From NCBI GenBank assembly GCA_945869825.1, contig CAMBQF010000004.1:1-51560 (forward strand): a DNA stretch of 51,560 bases. The letters are read 5' to 3'. The notes below the pieces were generated by a model. That model had not been told where the DNA came from. It ran no database searches and saw only the letters and a program-made list of their open reading frames with translations. Positions 42,502 to 50,799 of this stretch are shown one piece after another. Made by a program: the position numbers and the translations under genes. Numbering within the stretch: the first letter of the stretch is position 1; the number at the start of each line of letters is the position of its first letter. This stretch comes from Chitinophaga pinensis (lineage in GTDB: Bacteria; Bacteroidota; Bacteroidia; CAMBQF01).

Positions 42502-42509
42502 CAAAGATA
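42502..42509 (-). promoter_or_regulatory. TAnnTTTG -7 element of glyS, 8 bases from the start codon
   Basis: Reads TATCTTTG on the minus strand; leader predicted to be almost absent. Confidence 0.65.
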
Positions 42510-42512
42510 GTA

Positions 42513-42545
42513 ATTAGGGTTTAGGGGCTAGGGTTAGGGGTTAGA
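42513..42545. repeat. TTAGGG-like degenerate repeat upstream of glyS
   Basis: ATTAGGG, TTTAGGGG, CTAGGG and TTAGGGG units follow one another directly upstream of the glyS promoter box. A looser copy (GATAGGGTAAGGGATTA) is in the gap before the LOG gene at about 50768-50784. Confidence 0.5.
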
Positions 42546-42568
42546 AATTTAAGCAATAGTTAACAGGA

Positions 42569-43063
42569 CTAATTCCTCCCGCCCAAGCCACCCATCAGTT
42601 TCGGCATTTTAAAATCTTTGTTAGAGTCGAACTTGATTTTTTTACCAAAGATAAACCAGCGGGTTTTGATGGTGCCCACTATGTGAAGGTTGGTTTGCTT
42701 ACCGTTGCCAAGGAAGGTACCCAGCAAATCGGGCAGGGCATTAACTACCGCCATGCTACTGGCCGATATAGTTACGTTGTAAGGCCTTTCTCCTTCTGAA
42801 ATAAGCTTAAACGGCATTTTGCCCTTAACTACGCCAATGGCTTTGTCGTTTAGCATAACATTCATATCTATACGCTTAACCCTAAAGCCCCAGGTGCCGG
42901 GGTTGTTAATTTTCAGCACCACATCCATATGTACAGAGTCGGCCGATATTTTGCCCACTTTAACATCTTCAATACCCTTAACCATAGGCAAACGCCCCAT
43001 AGAGCACGACGTTAAGAGGGTTGCTATAACCAATGTAAGTATGAAAAATTGAGCTTTGCGCAT
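42569..43063 (-). CDS. LEA type 2 (WHy-domain) lipoprotein
   Basis: 164 residues from ATG 43063; a start seven codons earlier is possible but adds MYKPPFT ahead of the signal. The signal ends LLTSC (lipobox). The mature protein is a single LEA14-like beta-sandwich: VKVGKISADSVHMDVVLKIN, NPGTWGFRVKRIDMNVMLND, KAIGVVKGKMPFKLISEGER, and a C-terminal GGLGGRN. WHy domains occur in stress-related and envelope proteins; the role here is unknown. The -7 element is 42 bases upstream. Confidence 0.85.
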   Translation of the reverse strand: MRKAQFFILTLVIATLLTSCSMGRLPMVKGIEDVKVGKISADSVHMDVVLKINNPGTWGFRVKRIDMNVMLNDKAIGVVKGKMPFKLISEGERPYNVTISASSMAVVNALPDLLGTFLGNGKQTNLHIVGTIKTRWFIFGKKIKFDSNKDFKMPKLMGGLGGRN

Positions 43064-43105
43064 GGTAAAAGGGGGTTTATACACTCTTTTGAACTATTTT
43101 TATGC

Positions 43106-43113
43106 CAAATTTA
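43106..43113 (-). promoter_or_regulatory. TAnnTTTG -7 element of the LEA type 2 gene
   Basis: Reads TAAATTTG on the minus strand, 42 bases before ATG 43063. Confidence 0.55.
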
Positions 43114-43213
43114 CCGTTTAGCATGAAAGTAAGGCATTTATTTGTTTTTTTAATGCATGCAGCTGCTAAACGCTACGAAACTTTAAAGCCGCAACTTGGT
43201 TATATATACTGCT

Positions 43214-43639
43214 ATGACAATTGAAGAGATAGAAAACGAAATTGTTGAAGAATTTCAGATGTTTGACGATGAGTTCAGCAAGTATGAATACCTTGTAGAG
43301 GTAGGCAAAAACCTGCCATTGATAGACGAGAAATATAAGACCACCGAATATGAGATAACTGGCTGCCAAAGCAAAGTTTGGCTGAATGCCGAACTAATTG
43401 ACGGAAAGGTTGTTTACAGCGCCGACAGTGCAGGTATTATCCCAAAAGGTATAGTATCGTTACTGTTAAGGATGTTATCGGGCCAAACACCAGAGGCAGT
43501 TGTAAATGCAGACCCTATCAGCCTTTTTAGTAAAATTGGAATTAGTGAACTGTCGATGACCCGCTCTAACGGGCTCAGGTCTATGGCAAAACAAATGAAA
43601 TTATACGCCCTGGCCTTTCAAGCTAAGGTAAATGGATAA
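43214..43639 (+). CDS. sufE: SufE family sulfur acceptor
   Basis: 141 residues from ATG 43214 (a GTG- or TTG-like start at 43196 is less likely). SufE accepts sulfur from the cysteine desulfurase SufS for Fe-S cluster assembly. The active-site Cys51 is in EITGCQSKVWL, the same position as in Escherichia coli SufE; DEFSKYEYLVEVGKNLP and SMTRSNGLRSMAKQM are the other conserved stretches. It overlaps the DUF59 gene by eight bases, so they are translationally coupled. The sufBCDS genes are not in the window. Confidence 0.95.
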   Translation: MTIEEIENEIVEEFQMFDDEFSKYEYLVEVGKNLPLIDEKYKTTEYEITGCQSKVWLNAELIDGKVVYSADSAGIIPKGIVSLLLRMLSGQTPEAVVNADPISLFSKIGISELSMTRSNGLRSMAKQMKLYALAFQAKVNG

Positions 43640-43973
43640 TATTATGGGAGCAATTGTAATAGCAAAAGACACTGAGTTTGCCAATAAGGTTATAGACGTG
43701 CTGCGCACAGTTTACGACCCTGAAATACCTGTAGATATTTGGGAACTTGGGCTTATATATGAGGTGGATGTGAACGATACAAAGGATGTTAGCATTAAAA
43801 TGACGTTGACATCACCATCGTGCCCGGCTGCCGAAAGTATGCCCAGCGAGGTAGAAACCAAAGTGCGAGATTTGGAAGGTGTTACCTCATCTAAAGTAGA
43901 GGTAGTTTTTGACCCCACCTGGACCCAGGACATGATGAGCGATGTAGCCCGCCTGGAGTTGGGTTTTATGTAA
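43632..43973 (+). CDS. DUF59 / MIP18 family Fe-S assembly protein (SufT-like)
   Basis: 113 residues. It has the PaaD/SufT/MIP18 core: VIDVLRTVYDPEIPVDIWEL, GLIYEVDVNDTKDVSIKMTL and TSPSCPAAESMPSEVETKV with the conserved Cys, then VEVVFDPTWTQDMMSDVARL. ATG 43632 overlaps sufE by eight bases; ATG 43644 is an alternative start. The family helps deliver or maturate Fe-S clusters. Its position between sufE and DUF2480 is the usual Bacteroidota arrangement. Confidence 0.93.
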   Translation: MDNIMGAIVIAKDTEFANKVIDVLRTVYDPEIPVDIWELGLIYEVDVNDTKDVSIKMTLTSPSCPAAESMPSEVETKVRDLEGVTSSKVEVVFDPTWTQDMMSDVARLELGFM

Positions 43974-43988
43974 TTAATTTTAATTGCC

Positions 43989-44522
43989 ATGGCAGAAATA
44001 CCCGAAGAATTCCAGATAAAAAATAAAGTAGCCAACAGTGGTTTAATTGAGTTAAACCTGGAAGACTATTATACCCAAGGCGAGCGCGTGTTGATTGATA
44101 TAAAAGAGCAGCTTTGGCAGGGTTTGATTTTACGCGAAGACGAGTTTAGAACCTATATAAAAGATACCGACTGGAGCCAATATGCAGATAAGTATGTTGC
44201 TATTAGCTGCACAGCCGATGCCATTGTACCCCTTTGGGCTTATATGCTGGTAACATCGGCAGTTGAGCCGTTTGCTAAAAAGGTTGTATTTGGTAATATA
44301 GAAGCTTTGGATACCGCTTTGTATTTTGAAGCACTGGCTAAGCTGGATTACGAAGAGTTTAAAGACAAACGCATAATTGTAAAGGGTTGTAGCAAGTATG
44401 ATGTACCTGCAGCCGCCTATGTTGAAATTACCAACCGCCTGCGCCCCATTGCCAAAAGCATAATGTATGGCGAGGCCTGTTCTACCGTGCCGGTATACAA
44501 GGCAAAAGGCGCTAAGGAATAG
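43989..44522 (+). CDS. DUF2480 family protein
   Basis: 177 residues, cytoplasmic, no signal. Family stretches: IELNLEDYYTQGERVLIDIK, LWQGLILREDEFRTYIKDTD, AISCTADAIVPLWAYMLVTS, GCSKYDVPAAAYVEITNRLR. The three Cys (SCTAD, GCSKY, EACST) could take part in Fe-S or thiol chemistry, which is inference. DUF2480 is restricted to Bacteroidota-like genomes and commonly follows sufE and the DUF59 gene, so a role in SUF cluster assembly is likely. Confidence 0.87.
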   Translation: MAEIPEEFQIKNKVANSGLIELNLEDYYTQGERVLIDIKEQLWQGLILREDEFRTYIKDTDWSQYADKYVAISCTADAIVPLWAYMLVTSAVEPFAKKVVFGNIEALDTALYFEALAKLDYEEFKDKRIIVKGCSKYDVPAAAYVEITNRLRPIAKSIMYGEACSTVPVYKAKGAKE

Positions 44523-44580
44523 TGTTGGGAAAAACCCTTGATTTAATACCGCATTTTAGTTTTTTATAAGCGTAAATTTT

Positions 44581-44588
44581 TACATTTG
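44581..44588 (+). promoter_or_regulatory. TAnnTTTG -7 element of the large T9SS protein gene
   Basis: TACATTTG, 15 bases before ATG 44604; it overlaps the earlier in-frame TTG and rules that start out. Confidence 0.65.
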
Positions 44589-44603
44589 TCTAAACTGATG
44601 CTT

Positions 44604-47066
44604 ATGAAAAAACCTTTACTACTACTCATTTTCGCCATATTAACAATACAACTTGCTAAAGCACAAAGCGATAGCGAATTTTGGTTTGCTGCTCCAGAAG
44701 TAACATTTAGCCATAGCGGCGATACTCCGATATTATTAAGGATGTCGTCGTTTGGGCAGGCAGCTACTGTAACCATAGAACAGCCGGCTAACTTAGCTTT
44801 TGTTCCTATTGTAGTTAATATTCCTGCCAATAGCAGCTTTTCGCAAGACCTTTCGGCATTTGTGGCAACTATAGAAAATAAACCCGGCAACCAGGTTTTA
44901 AACTATGGCCTGCATATTACTTCAACGGCTAACATATCTGTTTACTACGAGATAAATACCGCCAACAATCCCGAAATTTTTGCATTAAAAGGACGCAACG
45001 CTTTAGGCACTGAGTTTTATACGCCTTTTCAAAACGTTTGGAATAACGGGAATTATAACCCACCGGCAAATTCGGCATTTGATATTGTAGCAACAGAAGA
45101 CAATACACAAGTTACTATTACGCCGTCGCAAAATATTACCGGCCATGTAGCAGGGGTACCTTTTACTATTACGTTAAACAAAGGCCAGACATTTTCATCA
45201 GTTGCCAGCAGTTTATTGGCAAGCGGACACTTAGGTGGTTCGCATATCACAGCAAATAAACCTATTGCTGTAAGCATAAAAGACGACTCTGTAGCTAACC
45301 AGATTTGCCAGGACATGATGGGCGACCAGATTGTACCAGTAAATATTATTGGTAATGAGTATATTGTGATGAAGGGCTTTTTAAATACCAATGCTAATGA
45401 GCAGGTATTTATTTTAGCCACTGTAGACAATACTGATATTTTTATTGATGGCAGCGGCACGCCTGCGGCAACAATCAATACAGGCCAAACATTTAATTAT
45501 CCGATAACGACACCATCAACCTATATTAATACAAGCAATGATGTGTATGTATTGCATGCCAGCGGCTTTGGTTGCGAAGTTGGTTCAGCATTGCTGCCAC
45601 CAATTAATTGCACAGGTTCATCATCAGTATACTTTGTACGTTCTACCGCAGAGCTTTTTGGGTTAAACATTATGATACGTGCAGGCGATGAAGGTAATTT
45701 TATACTTAACGGAAGCAATACATTAGTGCCTGCCAGCTCTTTTCAACCGGTGCCGGGCACAGGCGGCAACTGGGTAGCTGCGCAGATACAATTTAACGCT
45801 ACAGATGTGCCTGTTAATACCACCAGTATATTATCAAACACTACGGGTATATTCCACATGGGAATGATTAACGGAAATGTTCAATCAGGTTGCCGTTACG
45901 GTTATTTCTCTAACTACAGCCAGATAAATATTGGTCCTGATATTGCTGTTTGCCCTGATACTGCTGCCATATTGGATGCTGGCGCAAATTATGATACGTA
46001 CCTTTGGAATACTGGCGATACCACGCAAACCATTGTTATGCCCACACCGGGCACTTACTGGGTAACAGTAACCCGTTTTGGTTGTACCGCAACTGATACT
46101 GTGCAGATAACGCTTAACCCCGCACCAAACTTAGTACTTAACCAGGATACCGTAATATGCTCGCAAAACGCCCAAGTGGTGCTTGATGCAGGTGCAGGGT
46201 TTGGGTCATATATTTGGAATAATGGTGATACTACCCAAACCACCACAGTAGGGCCAGGCACTTATATTGTAGTTGTTACTAATAGCTTTGGTTGCTCATC
46301 GCCATCATCAGACACTGCTAATATTGTGTTGAATATACCCACACCTACCCTTGGACAGGACACTGTTATTTGCGACCCTAACGGCAGCATTGCTATTGAT
46401 GCAGGCAGCGGCTTTACCAGCTATTTATGGAGCAACGGCGACCAAACCCAAACCACGGTGGTGCAACCAGGGAACTACTATGTGACGGTTACCAATGCAG
46501 ACGGTTGCCAGGGTGTTTCGCTGGACTCTATCAGTATAAACGTATTGCCAACTATTGCTTTGTTTAATAACAGTACTGATACTACGCTGGTAGGTTTACC
46601 TATACAATTTATTGACAGCTCGGCTGCAGGAACAGGAACTTTGGCAACATGGCTCTGGGAATTTGGCGATGGTTCTACATCAACAGAACAAAACCCACTA
46701 CACCAATACAGCGATACGGGCAGCTATAACGTAACACTTATTGTTACCAACTCTGACGGATGTACCGACACGTTTACTGTAGTAGTAACGGTAATAGAAT
46801 TGCCTGTGTTTGTACCCAACGTATTTACACCAAATGGCGACGGATATAACGACTTTTTGGTATTTGCTTACCTGGAACAATTCCCCGGAAGCAAACTATG
46901 GGTATACAACCGCTGGGGCAACTTGCTTTACAACAGCACCGACTATAAAAATGATTGGAACGGCGATGGTGCCACCGATGGGGTTTACTACTTTGTGCTG
47001 GAGGTAAACCACCCGAAGGGCGTTAAAAAAGAACATGGTACAGTAACTATACTGGAAGGGAAATAG
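44604..47066 (+). CDS. Large surface protein: IgGFc-binding-like, three Ig-like repeats, PKD, T9SS type B sorting domain
   Basis: 820 residues with signal peptide MKKPLLLLIFAILTIQLAKA (then Q). The N-terminal ~430 residues (SDSEFWFAAPEVTFSHSGDT, TEDNTQVTITPSQNITG, SHITANKPIAVSIKDDSVAN, MGDQIVPVNIIGNEYIVMKG) resemble the IgGFc-binding N-terminal domain. Three ~70-residue repeats follow ([IL]xxDTxxC...LDAG...YLWNTGDTTQT...GTYWVTVT; DNA at about 45927, 46137 and 46350). Next comes a PKD domain (WLWEFGDGSTSTEQNPLHQY), then the gliding-motility-associated C-terminal domain VPNVFTPNGDGYNDFLVF ... WNGDGATDGVYYF, a T9SS type B signal. It is probably an adhesin or cell-surface structural protein. Confidence 0.92.
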   Translation: MKKPLLLLIFAILTIQLAKAQSDSEFWFAAPEVTFSHSGDTPILLRMSSFGQAATVTIEQPANLAFVPIVVNIPANSSFSQDLSAFVATIENKPGNQVLNYGLHITSTANISVYYEINTANNPEIFALKGRNALGTEFYTPFQNVWNNGNYNPPANSAFDIVATEDNTQVTITPSQNITGHVAGVPFTITLNKGQTFSSVASSLLASGHLGGSHITANKPIAVSIKDDSVANQICQDMMGDQIVPVNIIGNEYIVMKGFLNTNANEQVFILATVDNTDIFIDGSGTPAATINTGQTFNYPITTPSTYINTSNDVYVLHASGFGCEVGSALLPPINCTGSSSVYFVRSTAELFGLNIMIRAGDEGNFILNGSNTLVPASSFQPVPGTGGNWVAAQIQFNATDVPVNTTSILSNTTGIFHMGMINGNVQSGCRYGYFSNYSQINIGPDIAVCPDTAAILDAGANYDTYLWNTGDTTQTIVMPTPGTYWVTVTRFGCTATDTVQITLNPAPNLVLNQDTVICSQNAQVVLDAGAGFGSYIWNNGDTTQTTTVGPGTYIVVVTNSFGCSSPSSDTANIVLNIPTPTLGQDTVICDPNGSIAIDAGSGFTSYLWSNGDQTQTTVVQPGNYYVTVTNADGCQGVSLDSISINVLPTIALFNNSTDTTLVGLPIQFIDSSAAGTGTLATWLWEFGDGSTSTEQNPLHQYSDTGSYNVTLIVTNSDGCTDTFTVVVTVIELPVFVPNVFTPNGDGYNDFLVFAYLEQFPGSKLWVYNRWGNLLYNSTDYKNDWNGDGATDGVYYFVLEVNHPKGVKKEHGTVTILEGK

Positions 47067-47074
47067 GTTATAGA

Positions 47075-47110
47075 AAAAATCCCCGTCCTGAATAGGGGGC
47101 GGGGATTTTT
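47075..47110. terminator. Bidirectional terminator between convergent genes
   Basis: AAAAATCCCCG (47075-47085) pairs with CGGGGATTTTT (47100-47110), with further TCCT/AGGG pairing inside. Confidence 0.85.
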
Positions 47111-47128
47111 AGTTAATGCTTATGTAGT

Positions 47129-48520
47129 TTAGGCTTTGCTTTCTACAAAGTACATTTCAATTTCGCCTTTGTTTTTCGCCTCTACTTTGCCGCGGTATAC
47201 GCAGGCAAACTTATCTTTAACCAAAGCATAAGTAGTGCCCGATATATTGATTTTACCTTCTTCGCCGCTGCTTTCCATGCGCGATGCAATGTTTACGGTA
47301 TCGCCCCAAATATCATAAGCAAACTTGCGAATGCCCACAATGCCTGCAATAATAGGCCCTGTATGTATGCCAATACGTATTTCCCAGTACTCCTCTTTAT
47401 TTTTTTTACGGTCTTTACGCATTTGCAGCATAAAATCGCGTATTTCTATAGCAGCCGCAACAACAGCTTCGGCATTGTTGCTATTAACCGCCGGCACGCC
47501 CGATGCGCACATGTAAGCATCGCCAATGGTTTTAATTTTCTCTAACCCATGGCGGCCAATAATCTCGTCGAACTTGCGGAAACAAAGGTCAATTTCGGCC
47601 ACAAGCTTATCGGGGGTGTAACTTTCGGCAAAGCGGGTAAAGTTTTTAAAATCAGTAAAAAGCACCGTAACCTCTGAATAGTAGCGGGGCGACGCCTTGC
47701 CATATTTCTTAAGTTCCTCGGCTGTTTCGGCAGGCAGAATGTTCAATAACAACTCTTCTGACCGTTCTTTTTCGGCGGCAATAATCCGGTTTTTTGCTTC
47801 CAGTTCTTCTGCTGTTTTCTGCTTCTCCTTATAGCTTCGGTATATAAAAAAGGCTATAATGCATAGGATAATAAAGGCCGCAATAAACAAGTTGCGTACT
47901 ACAATCTGGTGTTGAATTTCAATCTCGCTTTTCTGTTCCCTAAGCTTAATTTTATTTTCTTTAATCTGCAGTTCAAGCCTACTGGTTTCAAGCTCTTTGC
48001 TAAGGCCTGCATTTTCCTTTTTGCTGCTATCAAGCGCTCCTCCTAATTGCTTAAGCTCGCCTTCCTGGTTTAGTAAATCCCTTTCTTTGGCTGAAAGGTC
48101 TTTCATTTTACCTTCCAGTTCCTTATTCTTATTGGCAATTTCGCCGTTAAGATTAGATATTTGCTTTGAGTCGTCTAATTTTTGCTTGGTAACATTAAAG
48201 AGGTTTTTGTAGTAGCCCGCCTTATCAGGATTGCCCATGGCAGAATGCACCAGCGACAGGTTATAATAACTCATAGCCAGGCCCGGAATGTATTTAAGCT
48301 GCAGGGCAGCTTTTTGTGCCTGTTCGAAACTTTTGAGGGCCTTTTTAGGTTTAGAAAGAAAATACTCACGACCCAGAGTGTTTAGCAAATCAACACGGTG
48401 GGTATCGTTAGGTGTTTTAGGCAAAACCCTTTCCAAACTATCAACTAAGCGCTTATTTTGCGCTACAGCTGGGATGGTAAAGGCAAAAATCAGTACTATG
48501 ATGGCAATTGTAAATCTCAT
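47129..48520 (-). CDS. TPR/coiled-coil class III adenylate cyclase
   Basis: 463 residues from ATG 48520; a TTG three codons earlier is possible. Signal peptide (MRFTIAIIVLIFAFTIPAVA, then Q), TPR-like helices at about 40-105 (LLNTLGREYFLSKPKKALKS, YYNLSLVHSAMGNPDKAGYY), a coiled coil to about 200, a transmembrane helix (LFIAAFIILCIIAFFIYRSY) and the cytoplasmic catalytic domain from about 265. Metal-binding Asp residues are in LFTDFKNFTRF and KTIGDAYM. The Lys in EKIKTIGD and Asp in YDIWGDTVN are those expected for ATP rather than GTP, and NIASRME carries the transition-state Asn and Arg. All catalytic residues are present, so cAMP synthesis under control of a periplasmic signal is likely. 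Confidence 0.92.
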   Translation of the reverse strand: MRFTIAIIVLIFAFTIPAVAQNKRLVDSLERVLPKTPNDTHRVDLLNTLGREYFLSKPKKALKSFEQAQKAALQLKYIPGLAMSYYNLSLVHSAMGNPDKAGYYKNLFNVTKQKLDDSKQISNLNGEIANKNKELEGKMKDLSAKERDLLNQEGELKQLGGALDSSKKENAGLSKELETSRLELQIKENKIKLREQKSEIEIQHQIVVRNLFIAAFIILCIIAFFIYRSYKEKQKTAEELEAKNRIIAAEKERSEELLLNILPAETAEELKKYGKASPRYYSEVTVLFTDFKNFTRFAESYTPDKLVAEIDLCFRKFDEIIGRHGLEKIKTIGDAYMCASGVPAVNSNNAEAVVAAAIEIRDFMLQMRKDRKKNKEEYWEIRIGIHTGPIIAGIVGIRKFAYDIWGDTVNIASRMESSGEEGKINISGTTYALVKDKFACVYRGKVEAKNKGEIEMYFVESKA

Positions 48521-48624
48521 TTTAAGCAAAAATCTGAGATGCTAAAGTAAGTAAGGATTTTTGTTTTGTAAGATATTTAGTAATATTCGGGCTTGAAATT
48601 GATAAAAAGGTAATAAAAGACCCT

Positions 48625-49209
48625 ATGGATTACCAAAGGCTGTATGCCGACATGATGTTAAAATTGAAGGAAGGCCTGTCGCCCAACCTTTATTACCATG
48701 GTGTACACCATACGTTAGACGTTTTAGCTGCCCTGACGCAAATATCAAAACAAGAAAATATAAGCGGCACGCCTTTGCTTTTACTAAAGACTGCTGCCCT
48801 GCTGCACGACTCTGGCTTTACCGAAACATTTACCGACCATGAAGAGGCGGGCTGCCGTATTACGCGCACCATGCTACCCTCGTACGGTTATTCTGCTGCT
48901 GATATTGATATTATTTGCGGCATGATAATGTCGACCAAAATACCACAAACGCCCGATAATAAACTGGAGGAGATAATATGCGATGCAGACCTTGATTATT
49001 TAGGCCGAGACGACTTCTACCCTATTTCGCATAGTTTGTTTAAAGAACTTGTATTTAGGGGAGCTATTGCTGATGAAAATGAATGGAATAAGCTACAGGT
49101 TAAATTTTTATCGGCACACCATTATTTTACCGGTACCTGCCAGAACCTGCGCGAGGCTAATAAGCAGCTTCGTATTGAGGAGATTAAGCAGCTAATTCAA
49201 GATGCGTAA
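48625..49209 (+). CDS. HD-domain phosphohydrolase
   Basis: 194 residues. The metal-binding His/Asp set is visible: YYHGVHHTLDVL, KTAALLHDSGF (the HD pair) and ICDADLDYLGRDD (final Asp); TDHEEAGCRITRTMLPSYGY supplies the middle region. HD proteins hydrolyse nucleotides or cyclic dinucleotides; the substrate is not readable, but its closeness to an adenylate cyclase on the other strand is noted without claiming a link. No promoter word was found in the 95-base upstream gap. Confidence 0.85.
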   Translation: MDYQRLYADMMLKLKEGLSPNLYYHGVHHTLDVLAALTQISKQENISGTPLLLLKTAALLHDSGFTETFTDHEEAGCRITRTMLPSYGYSAADIDIICGMIMSTKIPQTPDNKLEEIICDADLDYLGRDDFYPISHSLFKELVFRGAIADENEWNKLQVKFLSAHHYFTGTCQNLREANKQLRIEEIKQLIQDA

Positions 49210-49244
49210 TGCAGAATTCAAAATTCAGAATGCATAATTAGTTC
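49208..49244. repeat. AATGCAGAATTC intergenic repeat
   Basis: AATGCAGAATTC at 49208-49219 recurs at 21420-21431 between frr and pyrH; here a second ATTCAGAATGCATAATT unit follows. It overlaps the end of the HD gene. Confidence 0.5.
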
Positions 49245-49264
49245 AACGTATCAGAAAACAGATT

Positions 49265-49912
49265 TTAAATCGCTTTTAGCGATTCTATAGTTACGGTTGG
49301 GTTGGCTGCAGAGAATACGTAATTGCCTGCAACCAGCACATCGGCACCGGTGGCAATAAGTTTAGCGGCATTGTTGCCATCTACCCCACCATCAATTTCT
49401 ATAAGCGCTTTAGAACCTGTTTTAAGAATAAGGTCTTTCAGCTTTTCTGTTTTACGGTAGGTATTCTCAATAAATTTTTGCCCGCCAAAGCCCGGGTTTA
49501 CACTCATCATGCAAAACAAATCGGTATCGGCAACAATGTCTTCGAGCTGGCTAACGGGGGTGTGCGGGTTAACGGCTACACCGGCCTTCATTCCCTCGGC
49601 TTTTATGTATTGCAGGGTACGGTGCAGGTGGTTACAAGCTTCTATATGTACACTTAAATAATCGGCGCCAGCATCGGCAAAGGCTTTGATATAACGATCG
49701 GGGTCAACAATCATTAAATGCACATCAAGCGGCTTTGCAGCATGCTTTTTTATGGCTTTAACCACAGGAAACCCAAATGATATATTAGGCACAAATACTC
49801 CATCCATAATATCGACATGAAACCAATCGGCAGCCGATTGGTTAAGCATTTCGCAATCGCGCTGCAGGTTAGCAAAATCAGCAGAAAGTATGGAAGGCGC
49901 AATAATTGCCAT
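49265..49912 (-). CDS. rpe: Ribulose-phosphate 3-epimerase
   Basis: 215 residues. It interconverts ribulose-5-phosphate and xylulose-5-phosphate in the pentose phosphate pathway. The TIM barrel motifs are complete: IIAPSILSADFANL, FHVDIMDGVFVPNISFG (metal ligands and catalytic Asp34), LDVHLMIVDPDRYI, CMMSVNPGFGGQKFIE, IEIDGGVDGNNA (second catalytic Asp) and GADVLVAGNYVF. It starts 2 bases after the TerC stop and is cotranscribed with that gene. Confidence 0.97.
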   Translation of the reverse strand: MAIIAPSILSADFANLQRDCEMLNQSAADWFHVDIMDGVFVPNISFGFPVVKAIKKHAAKPLDVHLMIVDPDRYIKAFADAGADYLSVHIEACNHLHRTLQYIKAEGMKAGVAVNPHTPVSQLEDIVADTDLFCMMSVNPGFGGQKFIENTYRKTEKLKDLILKTGSKALIEIDGGVDGNNAAKLIATGADVLVAGNYVFSAANPTVTIESLKAI

Positions 49913-49914
49913 TG

Positions 49915-50733
49915 TTATTTCTTTTTATTGAGATTACGTAATTCGGCTTCGGTAAGGCTGGGGTCGTCGGGATTAGGAAGATGGTGTTTTTCGTGCTGAA
50001 CAAGTACCTTGCGCATGCGCATATTCAACATCTCTACTACCAAAGAGAAGCCCATAGCAACGTAGATGTATGTTTTGTCTACATGCACATGCAAAGCCTC
50101 TACCACCAAAATAACGCCTATTAAAATTAAGAATGCAAGGGCCAGCATTTTGATAGAAGGGTTGCGGTTTATAAAGTCGCTAACCTTGCCTGAGAATATC
50201 ATCATAATAATCATAGAGATGATAACGGCACCAATCATAATAGGTAAGCCCTGAGCCAAAGGTAAATCGCTGCTTACGCCTACCGCTGTTAGTATCGAAT
50301 CAAACGAAAAGACAATATCAATAAGTACAATTTGAATGATAGCGGCAAACAGGCTGCGCTCTTTAAAATCCTGAGGAGATTCAGGCTTATCAGCAAGCTT
50401 CTCAATAATTTCAACAGTAGTTTTATAAATAAGGAATACACCACCTGCAAAAAGAATCAAATCGCGGCCGGTAACCCCAAAATCGCCAATGCTGAACAGG
50501 GCGGCAGTCATGCTGGCGATAAACGAAATACCTGATAACAGGATAACACGCATAATAAGCGCAAGGCTTAAGCCCCACATACGTGCGGTGCCTTGCTGTG
50601 TGCGTGGCAGCTTGCCTGCAATTATTGAGATAAAGATGATATTATCGATACCCAATACAATTTCTAAAACGGAAAGCGTAAGCAGGCGGATAAGCCCATC
50701 GACGGTTAAAAGGTGGTCAAAACTGAATTCCAT
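49915..50733 (-). CDS. TerC family integral membrane protein
   Basis: 272 residues with about seven to eight transmembrane helices. Key acidic residues are in VLEIVLGIDNIIFISIIAGK and VLIDIVFSFDSILTAVG, the family's two inverted repeats; the end is a charged cytoplasmic tail (VLVQHEKHHLPNPDDPSLTE). TerC proteins are implicated in manganese or calcium export and membrane protein metalation. It heads an operon with rpe, behind a -7 element 16 bases upstream. Confidence 0.92.
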   Translation of the reverse strand: MEFSFDHLLTVDGLIRLLTLSVLEIVLGIDNIIFISIIAGKLPRTQQGTARMWGLSLALIMRVILLSGISFIASMTAALFSIGDFGVTGRDLILFAGGVFLIYKTTVEIIEKLADKPESPQDFKERSLFAAIIQIVLIDIVFSFDSILTAVGVSSDLPLAQGLPIMIGAVIISMIIMMIFSGKVSDFINRNPSIKMLALAFLILIGVILVVEALHVHVDKTYIYVAMGFSLVVEMLNMRMRKVLVQHEKHHLPNPDDPSLTEAELRNLNKKK

Positions 50734-50749
50734 TAGCTATTTGAAAGGG

Positions 50750-50757
50750 CAAATGTA
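50750..50757 (-). promoter_or_regulatory. TAnnTTTG -7 element of the terC-like/rpe operon
   Basis: Reads TACATTTG on the minus strand, 16 bases before ATG 50733. Confidence 0.65.
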
Positions 50758-50799
50758 GTTATTTTAGAGGATAGGGTAAGGGATTAAATAGATAAAGAA

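Noticed and set aside
42513-42545. Telomere or replication-origin repeat
   Set aside because: Only a few degenerate TTAGGG-like units, no DnaA boxes and no dnaA/gidA neighbours; an ordinary small intergenic repeat.
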